Assembly: GCF_900176645.1 (NCBI RefSeq)
Contig: NZ_FXAN01000044.1
Location: forward strand, 1 to 64,000
Source: Burkholderia singularis
GTDB lineage: Bacteria; Pseudomonadota; Gammaproteobacteria; Burkholderiales; Burkholderiaceae
Direction: 5' to 3'
Length of the DNA: 64,000 bases
In this document: positions 1 to 9,929 of the stretch, one piece after another
How positions within the stretch are numbered: position 1 is the first letter of the stretch
Layout: each line of letters starts with the position of its first letter
Program-made: the position numbers and the translations under genes
The notes under the pieces: model-generated
What the model was told of the DNA's origin: nothing
Seen by the model: the letters and a program-made list of their open reading frames with translations, nothing else
Databases searched by the model: none

Positions 1-93
1 CGGGCGTAGCGCGGTGGCCAGTGCCTTGCGATCCTTGTAGCTGGCGTACTCCAGACTGTTGCGGATCAGATGCACGATGCAGGTCTGAAAAGG
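1..93 (-). pseudogene. IS256/Mutator-family transposase fragment (runs off left edge)
   Basis: The minus strand reads QTCIVHLIRNSLEYASYKDR followed by KALATALRP. I recognise this as a highly conserved block of IS256-family (Mutator-like) DDE transposases. Similarity stops at about position 93, where the frame runs into unrelated sequence and a stop codon. The 3' part of the gene lies outside the window, so it is unknown whether a longer copy exists there. No terminal inverted repeat is visible. This is an N-terminally truncated copy next to a phage-like remnant. Confidence 0.7.
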
Positions 94-117
94 GACTTTG
101 CTAGAAGCCCATTGGCC

Positions 118-337
118 CTATTGAAGGGGGCAGGTCACGTCGAACGTGATCAGCGAAATGTTTTCCTTCGCGCCACCGACCTTGACGCCGTATTGTTCGT
201 GGCTCGTCTCGACGAATGCCGCGATGTCGCCGAATGCACGTGCCTTGAACTCAGACATTTCCGATTGGAGACGCTTCACCGAGCAGATCTTCGATCTGGT
301 TGCTTTCGTCAATCGTCAGTTCGCGTTGTTTGTTCAT
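118..337 (-). pseudogene. Remnant of Mu-like phage DUF3164 gene, frameshifted and truncated
   Basis: In the minus frame at 118-312 the translation contains FKARAFGDIAAFVE, EQYGVKVGG and LITFD. This is the core of DUF3164 proteins found in Mu-like phages of Burkholderia and relatives. The natural start appears to be the ATG at 337 (MNKQRELTIDESNQIEDLLG). That frame stops shortly after and the conserved block continues in another frame, so there is a frameshift or small deletion. Similarity ends right after the TFD motif, where phage homologues continue with a conserved basic segment. It is therefore a broken piece of an old Mu-like prophage. The family assignment is from memory of the motif. 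Confidence 0.55.
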
Positions 338-480
338 GGAAGGACTCGAAACGGAATTCCATTCCCGATTGTGTTGCCGTTGTTGGGTATGGGGTGCGCC
401 AGCGGCGCGCGCCGCTGGCGCGGCAACCGGATACGAAATAGCGCCGTACCGGCTCAGTGTCTGAGTGCCGGGATGGAAGG

Positions 481-496
481 CTGTATGAATGTACAG
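481..496 (+). promoter_or_regulatory. LexA/SOS box upstream of uvrA
   Basis: The sequence CTGT-N8-ACAG matches exactly the LexA operator core used in gamma- and beta-proteobacteria. It lies 123 bases before the uvrA start and abuts a possible -10 element, TATAGT at 497-502, so bound LexA would block the polymerase. No convincing -35 hexamer is visible. SOS control of uvrA is well established in other proteobacteria; its use here is inferred from motif and position. The rest of 338-619 holds no gene. Confidence 0.7.
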
Positions 497-619
497 TATA
501 GTGTGCGTCGAAATTGACCGCGCCGGTGTTCCATTTCGGCGCGCACGCTATTCCTTCAGGCGTCTCGCGGCGTTCCGGCGCGGTGGACGCCGATCAACTC
601 ATTCAGACGGGCAGGCAAA

Positions 620-3600
620 TTGTCAGCTAATAATCTGATTCGCATTCGTGGAGCGCGTCAGCACAACCTCAAGAATATCGATCTCGACCTGCGCACCGGC
701 GAGATGACGGTTGTCACCGGCCCGTCGGGTTCGGGCAAATCGAGTCTGGTGTTCGATACCTTGTACGCGGAAGGTCAGCGGCGCTATGTCGAGACTTTTA
801 GCGCGTATGCGCGACAGTTTCTCGACCGGATGGATCGGCCGCAGGTGGACCGTGTTGACGGCGTGCCGCCCGCGATTGCGATCGATCAGACCAATCCGGT
901 GCGCAGCTCGCGTTCGACCGTCGGCACGATGACCGAACTCAACGATCACTTGAAGCTCCTTTACGCCCGCGCTGCCGAATTGTTCGACCGCAAGACCGCG
1001 CAGCCGGTGCGGCACGATACGCCGCAGACTATCTATGCGGACCTCGTCGCGCGCACGGCGGATCGGGACCCGCGGCTGGTGGTCACGTTTCCGGTCGAAT
1101 TGCCGGAAACGGTGACTGCCGACGAAGTCGAGCAATGGCTGTCGGCAAGCGGCTATACGCGGGTGCAGGCGCAGCGTGAAGTTGCGTCGCCCACCGGCCC
1201 GCGCAAGGTGCTCGACGTGGTGGCCGATCGCTTCCGTCTGCATCAGGTGGACAAGGTGCGTGCCATCGAGGCGATCGAAGCGTCGCTGAAGCGCGGTGGC
1301 GGGCGGGTGAACGTCTATGTGCTCGCGCAGCCGTCTGACAATCCGGACGATGCGGTGCCTGTGCCCGAGGTGTGGCGCTTTTCCACCGGCCTCCATCATC
1401 CGGACAGCGACTTGCGCTATGCGGACCCGCAGCCGGCACTGTTCTCGTTCAACTCGGCCTACGGCGCGTGCGAAGCGTGCCGCGGCTTTGGCCGCGTGAT
1501 CGGCGTCGATCTCGGTCTGGTAATTCCCGACGGGCGCAAAACGTTGCGCGGCGGCGCGATCAAGCCGATGCAGACGCCCGCCTGGAAGGAATGCCAGGAC
1601 GATTTGATGCGCTATGCGGCGAAGGCGAACATCCGGCGCGATACGCCGTGGGCCGAGCTGACGCCTGCCGAGCGCGATTGGGTGATCAACGGGTCACCCG
1701 ACTGGAGCGGCAAGTGGCAGAGCCAGTGGTATGGCGTCAAGCGCTTCTTCGGCTATCTCGAATCGAAAGCGTACAAGATGCATATCCGCGTGCTGCTGTC
1801 GAAATATCGCAGCTACACGCCATGCGAAGTATGCGGCGGCGCGCGCCTGAAGACAGAGTCGCTGCTCTGGCGGCTCGGCACGAAGGAGAACGCCGACGCG
1901 GTGCTCGCGGGCGCGAAGCGTTTCATGCCGCGCGGTGTCGACTGGACCCGCGCGCAACTCGAAGCGCTGCCGGGCCTGACGGTGCACGATCTGATGCTGT
2001 TGCCGATCGAGCGCATCCGCCGTTTCTTCGATGCCATCACCTTGCCGAGCACGCTGCTCGACGATGCGTTGAAGCTGCTGCTCGCCGAAGTGCGCACACG
2101 GCTGAAGTATTTGTGCGATGTGGGGCTGGGTTATTTGACGCTCGATAGGCAGAGCCGCACGCTGTCGGGCGGCGAGGTGCAGCGGATCAATCTGACGACG
2201 GCGCTCGGCACCTCGCTCACGAAGACGCTGTTCGTGCTTGACGAGCCGAGCATCGGGCTGCATCCGCGCGATCTGAACCGGATTGTCGAGGCGATGCAGC
2301 GCTTGCGCGATGCGGGCAATACGCTCGTCGTCGTTGAACATGACCCGTCGGTGATGCTCGCGGCCGACCGCTTGATCGACATGGGGCCGGGGCCGGGCGA
2401 GCGCGGCGGCACGATCGTCTACGACGGTGCGCCCAGCGCGATCCGCTCGGCCCGCACGCTGACGGGCGAGTATCTCGGCGGCCGCAAGCACGTGGCCGAT
2501 ACGTCAAGCTGGTTGCGCCGCGTGGTGGATGCGAACACGCCGCGCATCGTGCTCGAAGGCGCGAGCGAGCATAATCTGCGCGACGTCACGCTCGAGATTC
2601 CGTTGCAGCGCTTTGTTTGCGTGACGGGCGTGTCGGGTTCCGGCAAATCGACGCTGTTGCAGGACGTGCTCTATCCGGCGATGGCGCGGCATTTGGGCCG
2701 CGCGACCGAGTCGCCGGGCGCGTACCGCCGCTTGACGGGCGCGGAGCAGGTAAGCGATGCCGTGTTTGTCGATCAATCGCCGATCGGCAAGACCACGCGC
2801 TCGAACCCGGCAAGCTATGTCGGCGCGTTCGACGAGATTCGCAAGCTGTTCGCGAAGGCGCCGCTCGCGTTGCAGCGCGGCTATGGCGCCGGCACGTTCA
2901 GCTTCAACTCGGGCGGCGGCCGCTGCCCGACCTGCGGCGGCAGCGGCTTCGAGCACATCGAAATGCAGTTCCTGAGCGACGTCTATGTGCGTTGCCCGGA
3001 CTGCGACGGCCGGCGCTACCGGGCCGAGATTCTCGAGGTGCGCATCGAGCGCGGCGGCCGCGCGCTCAGTATTGCCGACGTGCTCGATCTGACCGTCAGC
3101 GAGGCTGCGGTGTGCTTTGCCGCCGACGCGGAAGTATTGCGCGTGCTGCAACCGATCGTCGACGTCGGGCTCGAATACGTGAAGCTCGGCCAGCCGGTGC
3201 CGACTTTGTCGGGCGGCGAAGCGCAACGGTTGAAGCTCGCGGGCTTTCTCGCGGAATCCGCGAAGGCCGGAAGCGCCCGCGGTGCCGCGGTGAAGCAGGC
3301 GCGCGACGCCCGTCTGTTCATGTTCGACGAACCGACCACGGGGCTGCATTTCGACGATATCGCGAAGCTGATGCAGGCGTTCGGCAAGCTGCTTGCGCTG
3401 GGTCATTCGCTGATCGTGATCGAACACAATCTCGATGTGATCCGCGCGGCCGACTGGCTGATCGATCTCGGCCCGGAGGGCGGCGATGGCGGCGGCCTCG
3501 TGCTGTGCGCGGGCACGCCCGATGAAGTCAAAGCATGCGCTATCTCGCATACCGGCGCGGCGCTGTTGCAGTACGAGCGCGCGATCGGCGCTCAAGCGCA

Positions 3601-6490
3601 GTCCGCCGACGCGGGCGTGCCGCTGCAGGCTGCGTGGCGTGCGGCGCGTGCGCGGCGCGCGGTCGAAGGCGAGGACGTCGTGCGGATCGTCAACGCGCGC
3701 GAGCACAATCTGAAGGCGCTCGACGTCGATATTCCACACGGCAGGTTCAACGTGATCACCGGCGTATCTGGTTCGGGCAAATCGACGCTCGCATTCGACA
3801 TTCTTTTTCATGAAGGCCAGCGCCGCTACCTCGAATCGTTGAACGCTTACGCGCGTTCGATCGTGCAGCCGGCGGGGCGTCCGGAAGTCGATGCGGTGTA
3901 CGGCATTGCGCCGACCGTCGCGATCGAGCAGCGGCTGTCGCGCGGCGGCCGCAAGAGTACGGTCGCGACGACGTCCGAGGTGTGGCACTTCCTGCGGCTG
4001 TTGTATGTGAAGCTCGGCCTTCAGCACTGCGTTCATGACGGCACGCCGGTGACGTCGCAAAGCGTCGAATCGATCGCCGCGCAATTGTTGCGCGATCATC
4101 GCGGCGAGCATGTCGGGTTGCTCGCGCCGCTCGTCGTCAACCGCAAGGGCGTTTATACGGATCTCGCGAAGTGGGCGAAGGCGCGCGGCAACACGCATCT
4201 GCGCGTCGACGGCGAGTTCGTGAGCGTCGATTCCTGGCCGAAGCTCGATCGTTTCCGCGAGCATACGATCGAGTTGCCGGTGGCCGACCTCGTCGTGTCG
4301 CCGGATCGCGAGGATGAGCTGAGGCAGCGTTTGAACGAGACGCTCGAACTGGGCAAGGGCGTGATGCACTTGCTTGCGCCGCTCGACGGCCTGCAACAGG
4401 CGTTGGCTCATGGTCAGTCGAGTGCGCGGATCGGCACGCTCGAAGTGCTGTCGATCAAACGTGCGTGCCCGGTGTGCGGCACGAGCTATCCGGAGCTGGA
4501 CCCGCGGATGTTCTCGTACAACAGCAAGCATGGCTGGTGTACGACCTGCGTGGGCACGGGCCTCGCACTCACGCGCGAGCAGCGCGCCGCCTATGACGAC
4601 ACGGTGTTTGCCGAGGACGGTCGAGGCCGCGAGCAGACGCTGCCTTCGGACGAGCAGGAACCGGAAGGCGTCGGCGACGAGCCGTGTCCGGATTGCGGCG
4701 GCACGCGTTTGAATCCGTTCGCGCGCGCGGTGACCTTCGATGGCCATCCGATCGTCGACGTCGCGCAATGGACCGTGTCGGATACGCGCCGCTGGATCAG
4801 CGGCTTGCAACTTACCGGCCGCGATGCGCAGATCGCACGCGATATCGTCAGCGAGATCGGCAGCCGTCTTGCGTTTCTCGAGGAAGTCGGGCTCGGCTAT
4901 CTCAGCCTCGATCGCGCGGCGCCGAGCCTGTCTGGCGGCGAAGCGCAGCGCATCCGGCTCGCGGCGCAACTCGGCAGCAATCTGCAGGGGGTGTGCTACG
5001 TGCTCGACGAGCCGACGATCGGCCTGCATCCTCGCGACAACCAGATTCTGCTGAATGCGTTGCGCAAACTTGGCGACAAGGGCAATACGCTCGTCGTCGT
5101 CGAACATGACGAAGACACGATCCGCCGCGCGGATCACATCATCGATATTGGCCCGAGCGCCGGCAAGCGCGGCGGCAGACTGGTCGCGCAGGGCGGGGTG
5201 GCGGACTTGTCCGCGCAGCCCGAATCCGTGACGGGGCGCTTTCTCGCACAACCGATCGCGCACCCGCTGCAGCCGCGCCGCAACGTGAATCCGCCGGGTG
5301 CGAGGACCGGCGCGGCAGTGCCGCAGAATTGGCTGACGGTGCACGGCGGCAAACTGCATAACCTGCGCGACGTCACGGTCGACATTCCGCTGGCGAGGCT
5401 TGTTGCGGTGACGGGCGTGAGCGGGTCGGGCAAGTCGACGCTCGCGCGCGACGTGCTGATGACCAACCTGCTCGATGCGGTGGGCCGATCGGTGCTGTCG
5501 TCGCCGGCCACCCGCCGCGCGCGCAACGCCGCGCAGCGCGACACGCCGCGCGCGTCGCAGACGGCGGGGCGCCGCGCGAGCGTGCTGGCGCGCAGCGCGC
5601 CGAAGCCGTCGCTCAATGTCACGCATGTGTGGCAGGGCTGCGAGTCGATCAGCGGCTGGGAGGCCATCGACCGTGTGCTCGAAGTCGATCAGACACCGAT
5701 CGGCAAAACGCCGCGCTCATGCCCGGCGACCTATATCGGCGTCTGGGACGCCATCCGCAGGTTGTTCGCGGATACGCTGGAGGCGCGCGCCCGCGGCTAT
5801 ACGGCGTCGCGCTTCTCGTTCAACACCGGAGAAGGACGGTGCCCGGCATGCGAAGGGCAAGGCGTGCGCACGATCGGCATGAGTTTCCTGCCCGACGTGA
5901 AGGTGCCGTGCGATGTGTGTCACGGGCAGCGCTTCGATCCGCAGACGCTGGCGGTCACGTGGCGCGGCAGGAACATCGGCGACGTGCTGACGATGGAGAT
6001 TGACGAAGCGGTGGAGTTTTTCGCGGCGATTTCGAACATCGCGCATCCGTTGCAACTGATGAAGGACGTCGGCCTGGGCTACCTGACGCTCGGCCAACCT
6101 TCGCCGACCTTGTCCGGCGGCGAGGCGCAACGCATCAAGCTCGTCACCGAACTCAGCAAGGTGCGCGACGACATCACGCGGCGCGGCCAGAAGGCACCGC
6201 ATACGCTTTACGTGCTCGACGAACCGACCGTGGGGCTACACATGGCGGACGTCGCGAAGCTGATTCGCGTGCTGCACCGGCTCGTGGATGCGGGACATAG
6301 TGTCGTCGTGATCGAGCATGACCTCGACGTGATCGCGGAAGCGGATTGGGTGATCGACCTCGGCCCGGAGGGCGGCGTCGGGGGCGGTGCAGTCGTGGCG
6401 GCGGCGCATCCGGAGGGGCTCGTGAAGGTGAGCGCGAGCCATACGGGGCGCGCGCTCAAGCCTGTGTTGGCGCGTGGCGGCGTGGACTGA
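620..6490 (+). CDS. uvrA: Tandem (double-length) excinuclease ABC subunit A
   Basis: UvrA is the damage-recognition ATPase of nucleotide excision repair. Normal UvrA is about 950 residues and works as a dimer; this protein has 1956 residues and looks like two UvrA copies in one chain. Walker A motifs lie near residues 34-41 (GPSGSGKS), 670, 1047 and 1597 (GVSGSGKS). ABC signatures LSGGExQR lie near 514, 862, 1436 and 1831. CxxC zinc-binding pairs occur in both halves (CEACRGFG, CEVCGGAR, CPTCGGSG, CPVCGTSY, CPACEGQG, CDVCHGQR). The start is a TTG with only a weak ribosome site; no in-frame ATG exists nearby upstream. A LexA box precedes it. Fused UvrA proteins of this size are known in Burkholderia and other taxa; whether this is the only uvrA in the genome cannot be seen. 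Confidence 0.95.
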   Translation: MSANNLIRIRGARQHNLKNIDLDLRTGEMTVVTGPSGSGKSSLVFDTLYAEGQRRYVETFSAYARQFLDRMDRPQVDRVDGVPPAIAIDQTNPVRSSRSTVGTMTELNDHLKLLYARAAELFDRKTAQPVRHDTPQTIYADLVARTADRDPRLVVTFPVELPETVTADEVEQWLSASGYTRVQAQREVASPTGPRKVLDVVADRFRLHQVDKVRAIEAIEASLKRGGGRVNVYVLAQPSDNPDDAVPVPEVWRFSTGLHHPDSDLRYADPQPALFSFNSAYGACEACRGFGRVIGVDLGLVIPDGRKTLRGGAIKPMQTPAWKECQDDLMRYAAKANIRRDTPWAELTPAERDWVINGSPDWSGKWQSQWYGVKRFFGYLESKAYKMHIRVLLSKYRSYTPCEVCGGARLKTESLLWRLGTKENADAVLAGAKRFMPRGVDWTRAQLEALPGLTVHDLMLLPIERIRRFFDAITLPSTLLDDALKLLLAEVRTRLKYLCDVGLGYLTLDRQSRTLSGGEVQRINLTTALGTSLTKTLFVLDEPSIGLHPRDLNRIVEAMQRLRDAGNTLVVVEHDPSVMLAADRLIDMGPGPGERGGTIVYDGAPSAIRSARTLTGEYLGGRKHVADTSSWLRRVVDANTPRIVLEGASEHNLRDVTLEIPLQRFVCVTGVSGSGKSTLLQDVLYPAMARHLGRATESPGAYRRLTGAEQVSDAVFVDQSPIGKTTRSNPASYVGAFDEIRKLFAKAPLALQRGYGAGTFSFNSGGGRCPTCGGSGFEHIEMQFLSDVYVRCPDCDGRRYRAEILEVRIERGGRALSIADVLDLTVSEAAVCFAADAEVLRVLQPIVDVGLEYVKLGQPVPTLSGGEAQRLKLAGFLAESAKAGSARGAAVKQARDARLFMFDEPTTGLHFDDIAKLMQAFGKLLALGHSLIVIEHNLDVIRAADWLIDLGPEGGDGGGLVLCAGTPDEVKACAISHTGAALLQYERAIGAQAQSADAGVPLQAAWRAARARRAVEGEDVVRIVNAREHNLKALDVDIPHGRFNVITGVSGSGKSTLAFDILFHEGQRRYLESLNAYARSIVQPAGRPEVDAVYGIAPTVAIEQRLSRGGRKSTVATTSEVWHFLRLLYVKLGLQHCVHDGTPVTSQSVESIAAQLLRDHRGEHVGLLAPLVVNRKGVYTDLAKWAKARGNTHLRVDGEFVSVDSWPKLDRFREHTIELPVADLVVSPDREDELRQRLNETLELGKGVMHLLAPLDGLQQALAHGQSSARIGTLEVLSIKRACPVCGTSYPELDPRMFSYNSKHGWCTTCVGTGLALTREQRAAYDDTVFAEDGRGREQTLPSDEQEPEGVGDEPCPDCGGTRLNPFARAVTFDGHPIVDVAQWTVSDTRRWISGLQLTGRDAQIARDIVSEIGSRLAFLEEVGLGYLSLDRAAPSLSGGEAQRIRLAAQLGSNLQGVCYVLDEPTIGLHPRDNQILLNALRKLGDKGNTLVVVEHDEDTIRRADHIIDIGPSAGKRGGRLVAQGGVADLSAQPESVTGRFLAQPIAHPLQPRRNVNPPGARTGAAVPQNWLTVHGGKLHNLRDVTVDIPLARLVAVTGVSGSGKSTLARDVLMTNLLDAVGRSVLSSPATRRARNAAQRDTPRASQTAGRRASVLARSAPKPSLNVTHVWQGCESISGWEAIDRVLEVDQTPIGKTPRSCPATYIGVWDAIRRLFADTLEARARGYTASRFSFNTGEGRCPACEGQGVRTIGMSFLPDVKVPCDVCHGQRFDPQTLAVTWRGRNIGDVLTMEIDEAVEFFAAISNIAHPLQLMKDVGLGYLTLGQPSPTLSGGEAQRIKLVTELSKVRDDITRRGQKAPHTLYVLDEPTVGLHMADVAKLIRVLHRLVDAGHSVVVIEHDLDVIAEADWVIDLGPEGGVGGGAVVAAAHPEGLVKVSASHTGRALKPVLARGGVD

Positions 6491-6710
6491 GGCGAACGGG
6501 TGCGGCGGGAGGAGGCAGACTTCGGCTGAACGACGCGCTTTTGACGAGCACCCCAGTGCAGAGTTGGGCATTGGGGTGTGACGAGAAACTTGCGGGCCAG
6601 TGCCTGCATATCGTGCTTGCGTATCGTTGGTTTACCGGCGCGCGTTCAGCTTGTGCCTGCACGGCGAAACGTCCGTCGATTCGCTGACGCGAGACAGTGA
6701 TCGGCATTGC

Positions 6711-7973
6711 TCAAACCGACAGGCCCGGACGTTTCGCGCGGTATTGCTGATACAGCATGCCGGCGATGAGCAGCGCGATCGGATACAGCATCCTGTAACT
6801 GAAGCCAGCGAGCAGGAAGGCGCACGATGCCGAGCCGAGCACCATCAGCGGCCAGCGGCTGGGGCCCGTCTCTATTTTCCAGAAGCAATAGAGGCATGCG
6901 ACATAGAGCACGAGAAAATTCTGGTTGGCGATCAACACGAGATCCTCGATCTTGAGGTGGAAGATCGCCGATGCAAGCAGCACGGCCGCGAAGCAGCCGG
7001 CGAGCAGCAGGAGCGCATTACGCGGTATGCCGCGGCGGTCCAGTTTGCCGAATATGTCGGGCAGCAGGCCGTTGCGGCCCGCCGAATAGAACAGGCGGCT
7101 CGCGCCAAATACCCACGCGTTCGCGTTTGCCAGAATGATGACGAGTGTCGCGATCGAGAAAAGCTGCCGCCATTGAGCAGGCACGAGGTGAGCGATGCCT
7201 TGCGTGACATTGACGTTCGAGTCATGAATCGATGCGCCGTTCATCGTTGCGGCAAGCGCGAAGTAGAGCACGACGACGGTCACGAAGCTCAGGAAATAAA
7301 CCTGCTTGATCGTTTTATTCGGATTCTTGAATTCCTCCAGGCCGAACGACATGTTTTCCCAGCCCAGATAGGCCCAGAAAATCAATACCGTCACTTTCCA
7401 GAGCGACGCCGGATGTATCGCGGTGAAATCGGGGGCTGTCCACAGCCGGCCTCCGGTAATCAGATCGGGCAGGCGCAGCGCGGCAAGGATAAGGACGGTC
7501 GCGACGATCAGCAGCAGCGATACCTTGTTGATCAGCGTGGTGGTCCGCACGCCGCTCAGATTGAATAGCACGGCGCTCAGCAGGAACAGCGCCGACACGA
7601 CGAGAAGTCTTTCCGGTTCGATACCGAACGCGGTGAGCGCGTAACTGCCGCCGATCATCGCCAGTGCCGGTACGGAAAGCGGAAACGTGCCGCAAAGCAC
7701 GGCCGTGACCCCATATTCGGCGCGTTGACCAAGTGCGGCCTCTACATAGCGTGAAATACCGGCGGCGGATGCGAAGCGCGCGCCCAGAACCGCGAAAATC
7801 CAGATCAAGGGTACGCACGCCAGTGTGCAGATCAACCATCCCCACGCCGCGGTTTGGGGGGAACTGATTTGAAGCGCAAGGCCGGGCAATCCGAACAGGC
7901 CGGAGCCGATTACCATGCCTACCGCGAGCGCGATACCGCTCGAGAGCGAAATTTGTCGGCGCAGTGTCGTCAT
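6711..7973 (-). CDS. APC-family amino acid permease (YjeH-like)
   Basis: An integral membrane protein of 420 residues with about 12 hydrophobic segments. The N terminus carries the APC-superfamily motif GMVIGSGLFGLPGLAL at residues 19-34. Such proteins move amino acids or related amines across the inner membrane by proton exchange. It is the last gene of the long minus-strand arm, 37 bases after the alcohol dehydrogenase, so it is probably cotranscribed with the acyl-carrier genes. In that context it might import an amino acid precursor or export a product; substrate cannot be read from sequence. The 220 bases between its stop and the uvrA stop hold no gene. Confidence 0.88.
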   Translation of the reverse strand: MTTLRRQISLSSGIALAVGMVIGSGLFGLPGLALQISSPQTAAWGWLICTLACVPLIWIFAVLGARFASAAGISRYVEAALGQRAEYGVTAVLCGTFPLSVPALAMIGGSYALTAFGIEPERLLVVSALFLLSAVLFNLSGVRTTTLINKVSLLLIVATVLILAALRLPDLITGGRLWTAPDFTAIHPASLWKVTVLIFWAYLGWENMSFGLEEFKNPNKTIKQVYFLSFVTVVVLYFALAATMNGASIHDSNVNVTQGIAHLVPAQWRQLFSIATLVIILANANAWVFGASRLFYSAGRNGLLPDIFGKLDRRGIPRNALLLLAGCFAAVLLASAIFHLKIEDLVLIANQNFLVLYVACLYCFWKIETGPSRWPLMVLGSASCAFLLAGFSYRMLYPIALLIAGMLYQQYRAKRPGLSV

Positions 7974-8010
7974 CGAACAGCCCTCTCGAACGTTTGCGCC
8001 GTGGCCGGCG

Positions 8011-9033
8011 CTAGTTAAGATCTAGCACGATCCGCCCTCTTATTTGCCGTTGAAGAATATCATCAATTGCTTGATTCACCTTATCCAAAGGACGCACCTC
8101 GATTTGTGCCGATACAGATCCCGACGAAACGAATTCGAGTGCTTCTTTTAAATCCTGGCGACTGCCGATAATCGAGCCGCGTGTTGTCAATCCTTTCACA
8201 ACGGTATCGAAGATCGACAGCGCAAAGCTGCCCGGAGGAATTCCCACCAATACGCACGTGCCGCCCCGGCGCAACATGCCGAGGCCCTGTTCGAAGGCTT
8301 TCGGCGACACGGCGGTAATGAGCGCGCCATGCACGCCGCCCGTCACGCGCGTCACCCGGCTGACGGGAAATTCGGTTTGCGCATTGACGACGATGTCTGC
8401 GCCGAGCTGAGTCGCAAGGCGCAGGCGGTCGTCGTCGATATCCAGCGCCACGACTTGAAGTCCTAATGCTTTCGCGTATTGAACGGCAAGATGTCCGATA
8501 CCGCCGACACCGGAAATGGCGATCCATTCTCCTGGCTTGACGCCGGTTTCCTTGATTCCTTTATAAGTCGTCACACCGGCACACATGATCGGCGCCAGTT
8601 TGTACGGGTCGCCTTGCGGCAGCGGCACGGCGTAATTGCCCGAGACGACGCAGTATTCGGCGAATGTGCCGTTCAGAGAGTAGCCGGTATTTTTCTGCTT
8701 CAGGCAGAGCGTCTCGCGTTTGCTGGTGCAGAATTCGCAAATGCCGCAGGCGCTGTTCAGCCAGAAGACGCCGACTCGGTCGCCTTCGCGCAGATGCTTG
8801 ACGTTTTCTCCGCACGCCGAAACAAAGCCGACGGCTTCGTGTCCTGGAATCAGCGGCAAGCGGGGTTTGAGCGGCCATTCCGCGCGAACGGCATGGATAT
8901 CGGTGTGGCACACACCGCTTGCGGCCAGCCTGACGAGCACCTGATCCGGGGCGGGCGACGGAATCGGAACGTCGCAGATGGACAGAGGCTGATTGAATTG
9001 TTCGGCAACGGCGGCTCTCATCAGATGGCTCAT
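8011..9033 (-). CDS. Zinc-dependent medium-chain alcohol dehydrogenase
   Basis: A 340-residue MDR alcohol dehydrogenase of the AdhP type. Catalytic zinc ligands are visible as Cys42 in GVCHTD and His65-Glu66 in PGHEAVGF. The structural zinc lobe has four cysteines in CGICEFCTSKRETLC, near residues 95-109. The NAD-binding glycine motif GVGGIGHLAV follows near residue 175. It would interconvert an alcohol and an aldehyde with NAD(H). Its start codon overlaps the thioesterase stop by four bases (ATGA), implying translational coupling. In this locus it could act on a lipid aldehyde/alcohol or on the semialdehyde an ArgC-type enzyme would make; that is speculation. Confidence 0.92.
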   Translation of the reverse strand: MSHLMRAAVAEQFNQPLSICDVPIPSPAPDQVLVRLAASGVCHTDIHAVRAEWPLKPRLPLIPGHEAVGFVSACGENVKHLREGDRVGVFWLNSACGICEFCTSKRETLCLKQKNTGYSLNGTFAEYCVVSGNYAVPLPQGDPYKLAPIMCAGVTTYKGIKETGVKPGEWIAISGVGGIGHLAVQYAKALGLQVVALDIDDDRLRLATQLGADIVVNAQTEFPVSRVTRVTGGVHGALITAVSPKAFEQGLGMLRRGGTCVLVGIPPGSFALSIFDTVVKGLTTRGSIIGSRQDLKEALEFVSSGSVSAQIEVRPLDKVNQAIDDILQRQIRGRIVLDLN

Positions 9034-9857
9034 GATGTCATGCTCGCGTTGTCCAATGCGCGAATGGGTCCGGCGGGCGTTGGCATCATGGGCGGCTGGC
9101 CGACGCGCAACGGCAGCGAATCCAGGATTTCCGCGATGCGCGCGACGAGCAATGCTTGCACCGGAAGCGAGAAAATATGGCCCCCCGGAAGCAGCGCGCG
9201 CTCGAAATGGCCGTCGGCCTGATCGATCCAGGATTCCCAGTCCTCACGATACATTTCGTGGTCCTCTTCGCCGAGGAATGCATAGAGCGGGCATGCAAGC
9301 CTGGGTTCGTCACGATAGTCGTAGATGTCCGATAGCTGGAGATCGGCGCGCATTGTCGGCAGAAATCGGTCTCGCCACTTGGGTTTATCCAGCAGGTCGG
9401 CCGATGTGCCCCCCATGTTTCGAAGGTGCGCAACCAGGTCGGCGTCGCAGAGCCGGTGAAGGAACGGATGACGAAGCGGCTTGTGCGGCGCGCGGCGTCC
9501 GGAGACGAATAGCGCCACCGGCTGCACGTTGCGATGGCGGCGCAGCGCGCGCGTGATCTCGAATGCGACAAGCGCGCCCATGCTGTGCCCATAGATCGCG
9601 AGGGGCCGATCAAGCAGGGGGTCGAGCTGCGGCAGCAGATGCGCGATCAACGGTTCGATCTCGGTGAAGGGAGGCGTCGCGTTATTGTCCTCTCGTCCCG
9701 GAAGCTGGGCTTTGACGAGATGTATGTCGGGACGCAGATATTGGGGCCAACCGTTAAATGACGATGCGCCGGCGCCCGCATGCGCAAAGCAAAGCAGGCG
9801 CACGCGCGCAATGCCCTCGGAGGGCGCGTGCCGTAGCGACGGCGATGATTCGCTCAT
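9030..9857 (-). CDS. Type II thioesterase (alpha/beta hydrolase)
   Basis: A GrsT/RifR-type thioesterase of about 275 residues. It shows the N-terminal block RLLCFAHAGAGASSFNGW, the nucleophile elbow GHSMGALVAFE with the catalytic serine, and a late GGHIFSL with the likely catalytic histidine. Such enzymes hydrolyse acyl chains from carrier proteins, for release or editing. An ATG at 9890 is possible, but the one at 9857 has a better Shine-Dalgarno (GGGACGG, 5 bases upstream). It follows the cyclopropane synthase-like gene by 72 bases and overlaps the alcohol dehydrogenase. Its presence with a dedicated carrier protein and ligase supports an assembly-line type pathway. Confidence 0.9.
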   Translation of the reverse strand: MSESSPSLRHAPSEGIARVRLLCFAHAGAGASSFNGWPQYLRPDIHLVKAQLPGREDNNATPPFTEIEPLIAHLLPQLDPLLDRPLAIYGHSMGALVAFEITRALRRHRNVQPVALFVSGRRAPHKPLRHPFLHRLCDADLVAHLRNMGGTSADLLDKPKWRDRFLPTMRADLQLSDIYDYRDEPRLACPLYAFLGEEDHEMYREDWESWIDQADGHFERALLPGGHIFSLPVQALLVARIAEILDSLPLRVGQPPMMPTPAGPIRALDNASMTS

Positions 9858-9929
9858 GGCATCCGTCCCGAAAGAAATGAGCAACGCCATGCCCCGATGC
9901 CCGGTTCACGCATGGCGTTGCGGGCAAGC

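Noticed and set aside
2504-5626. 1040-codon open frame antisense to uvrA
   Set aside because: Arg/Ala/His-rich translation with no domain; it mirrors the strongly coding uvrA strand. Long antisense frames are normal at this GC content.
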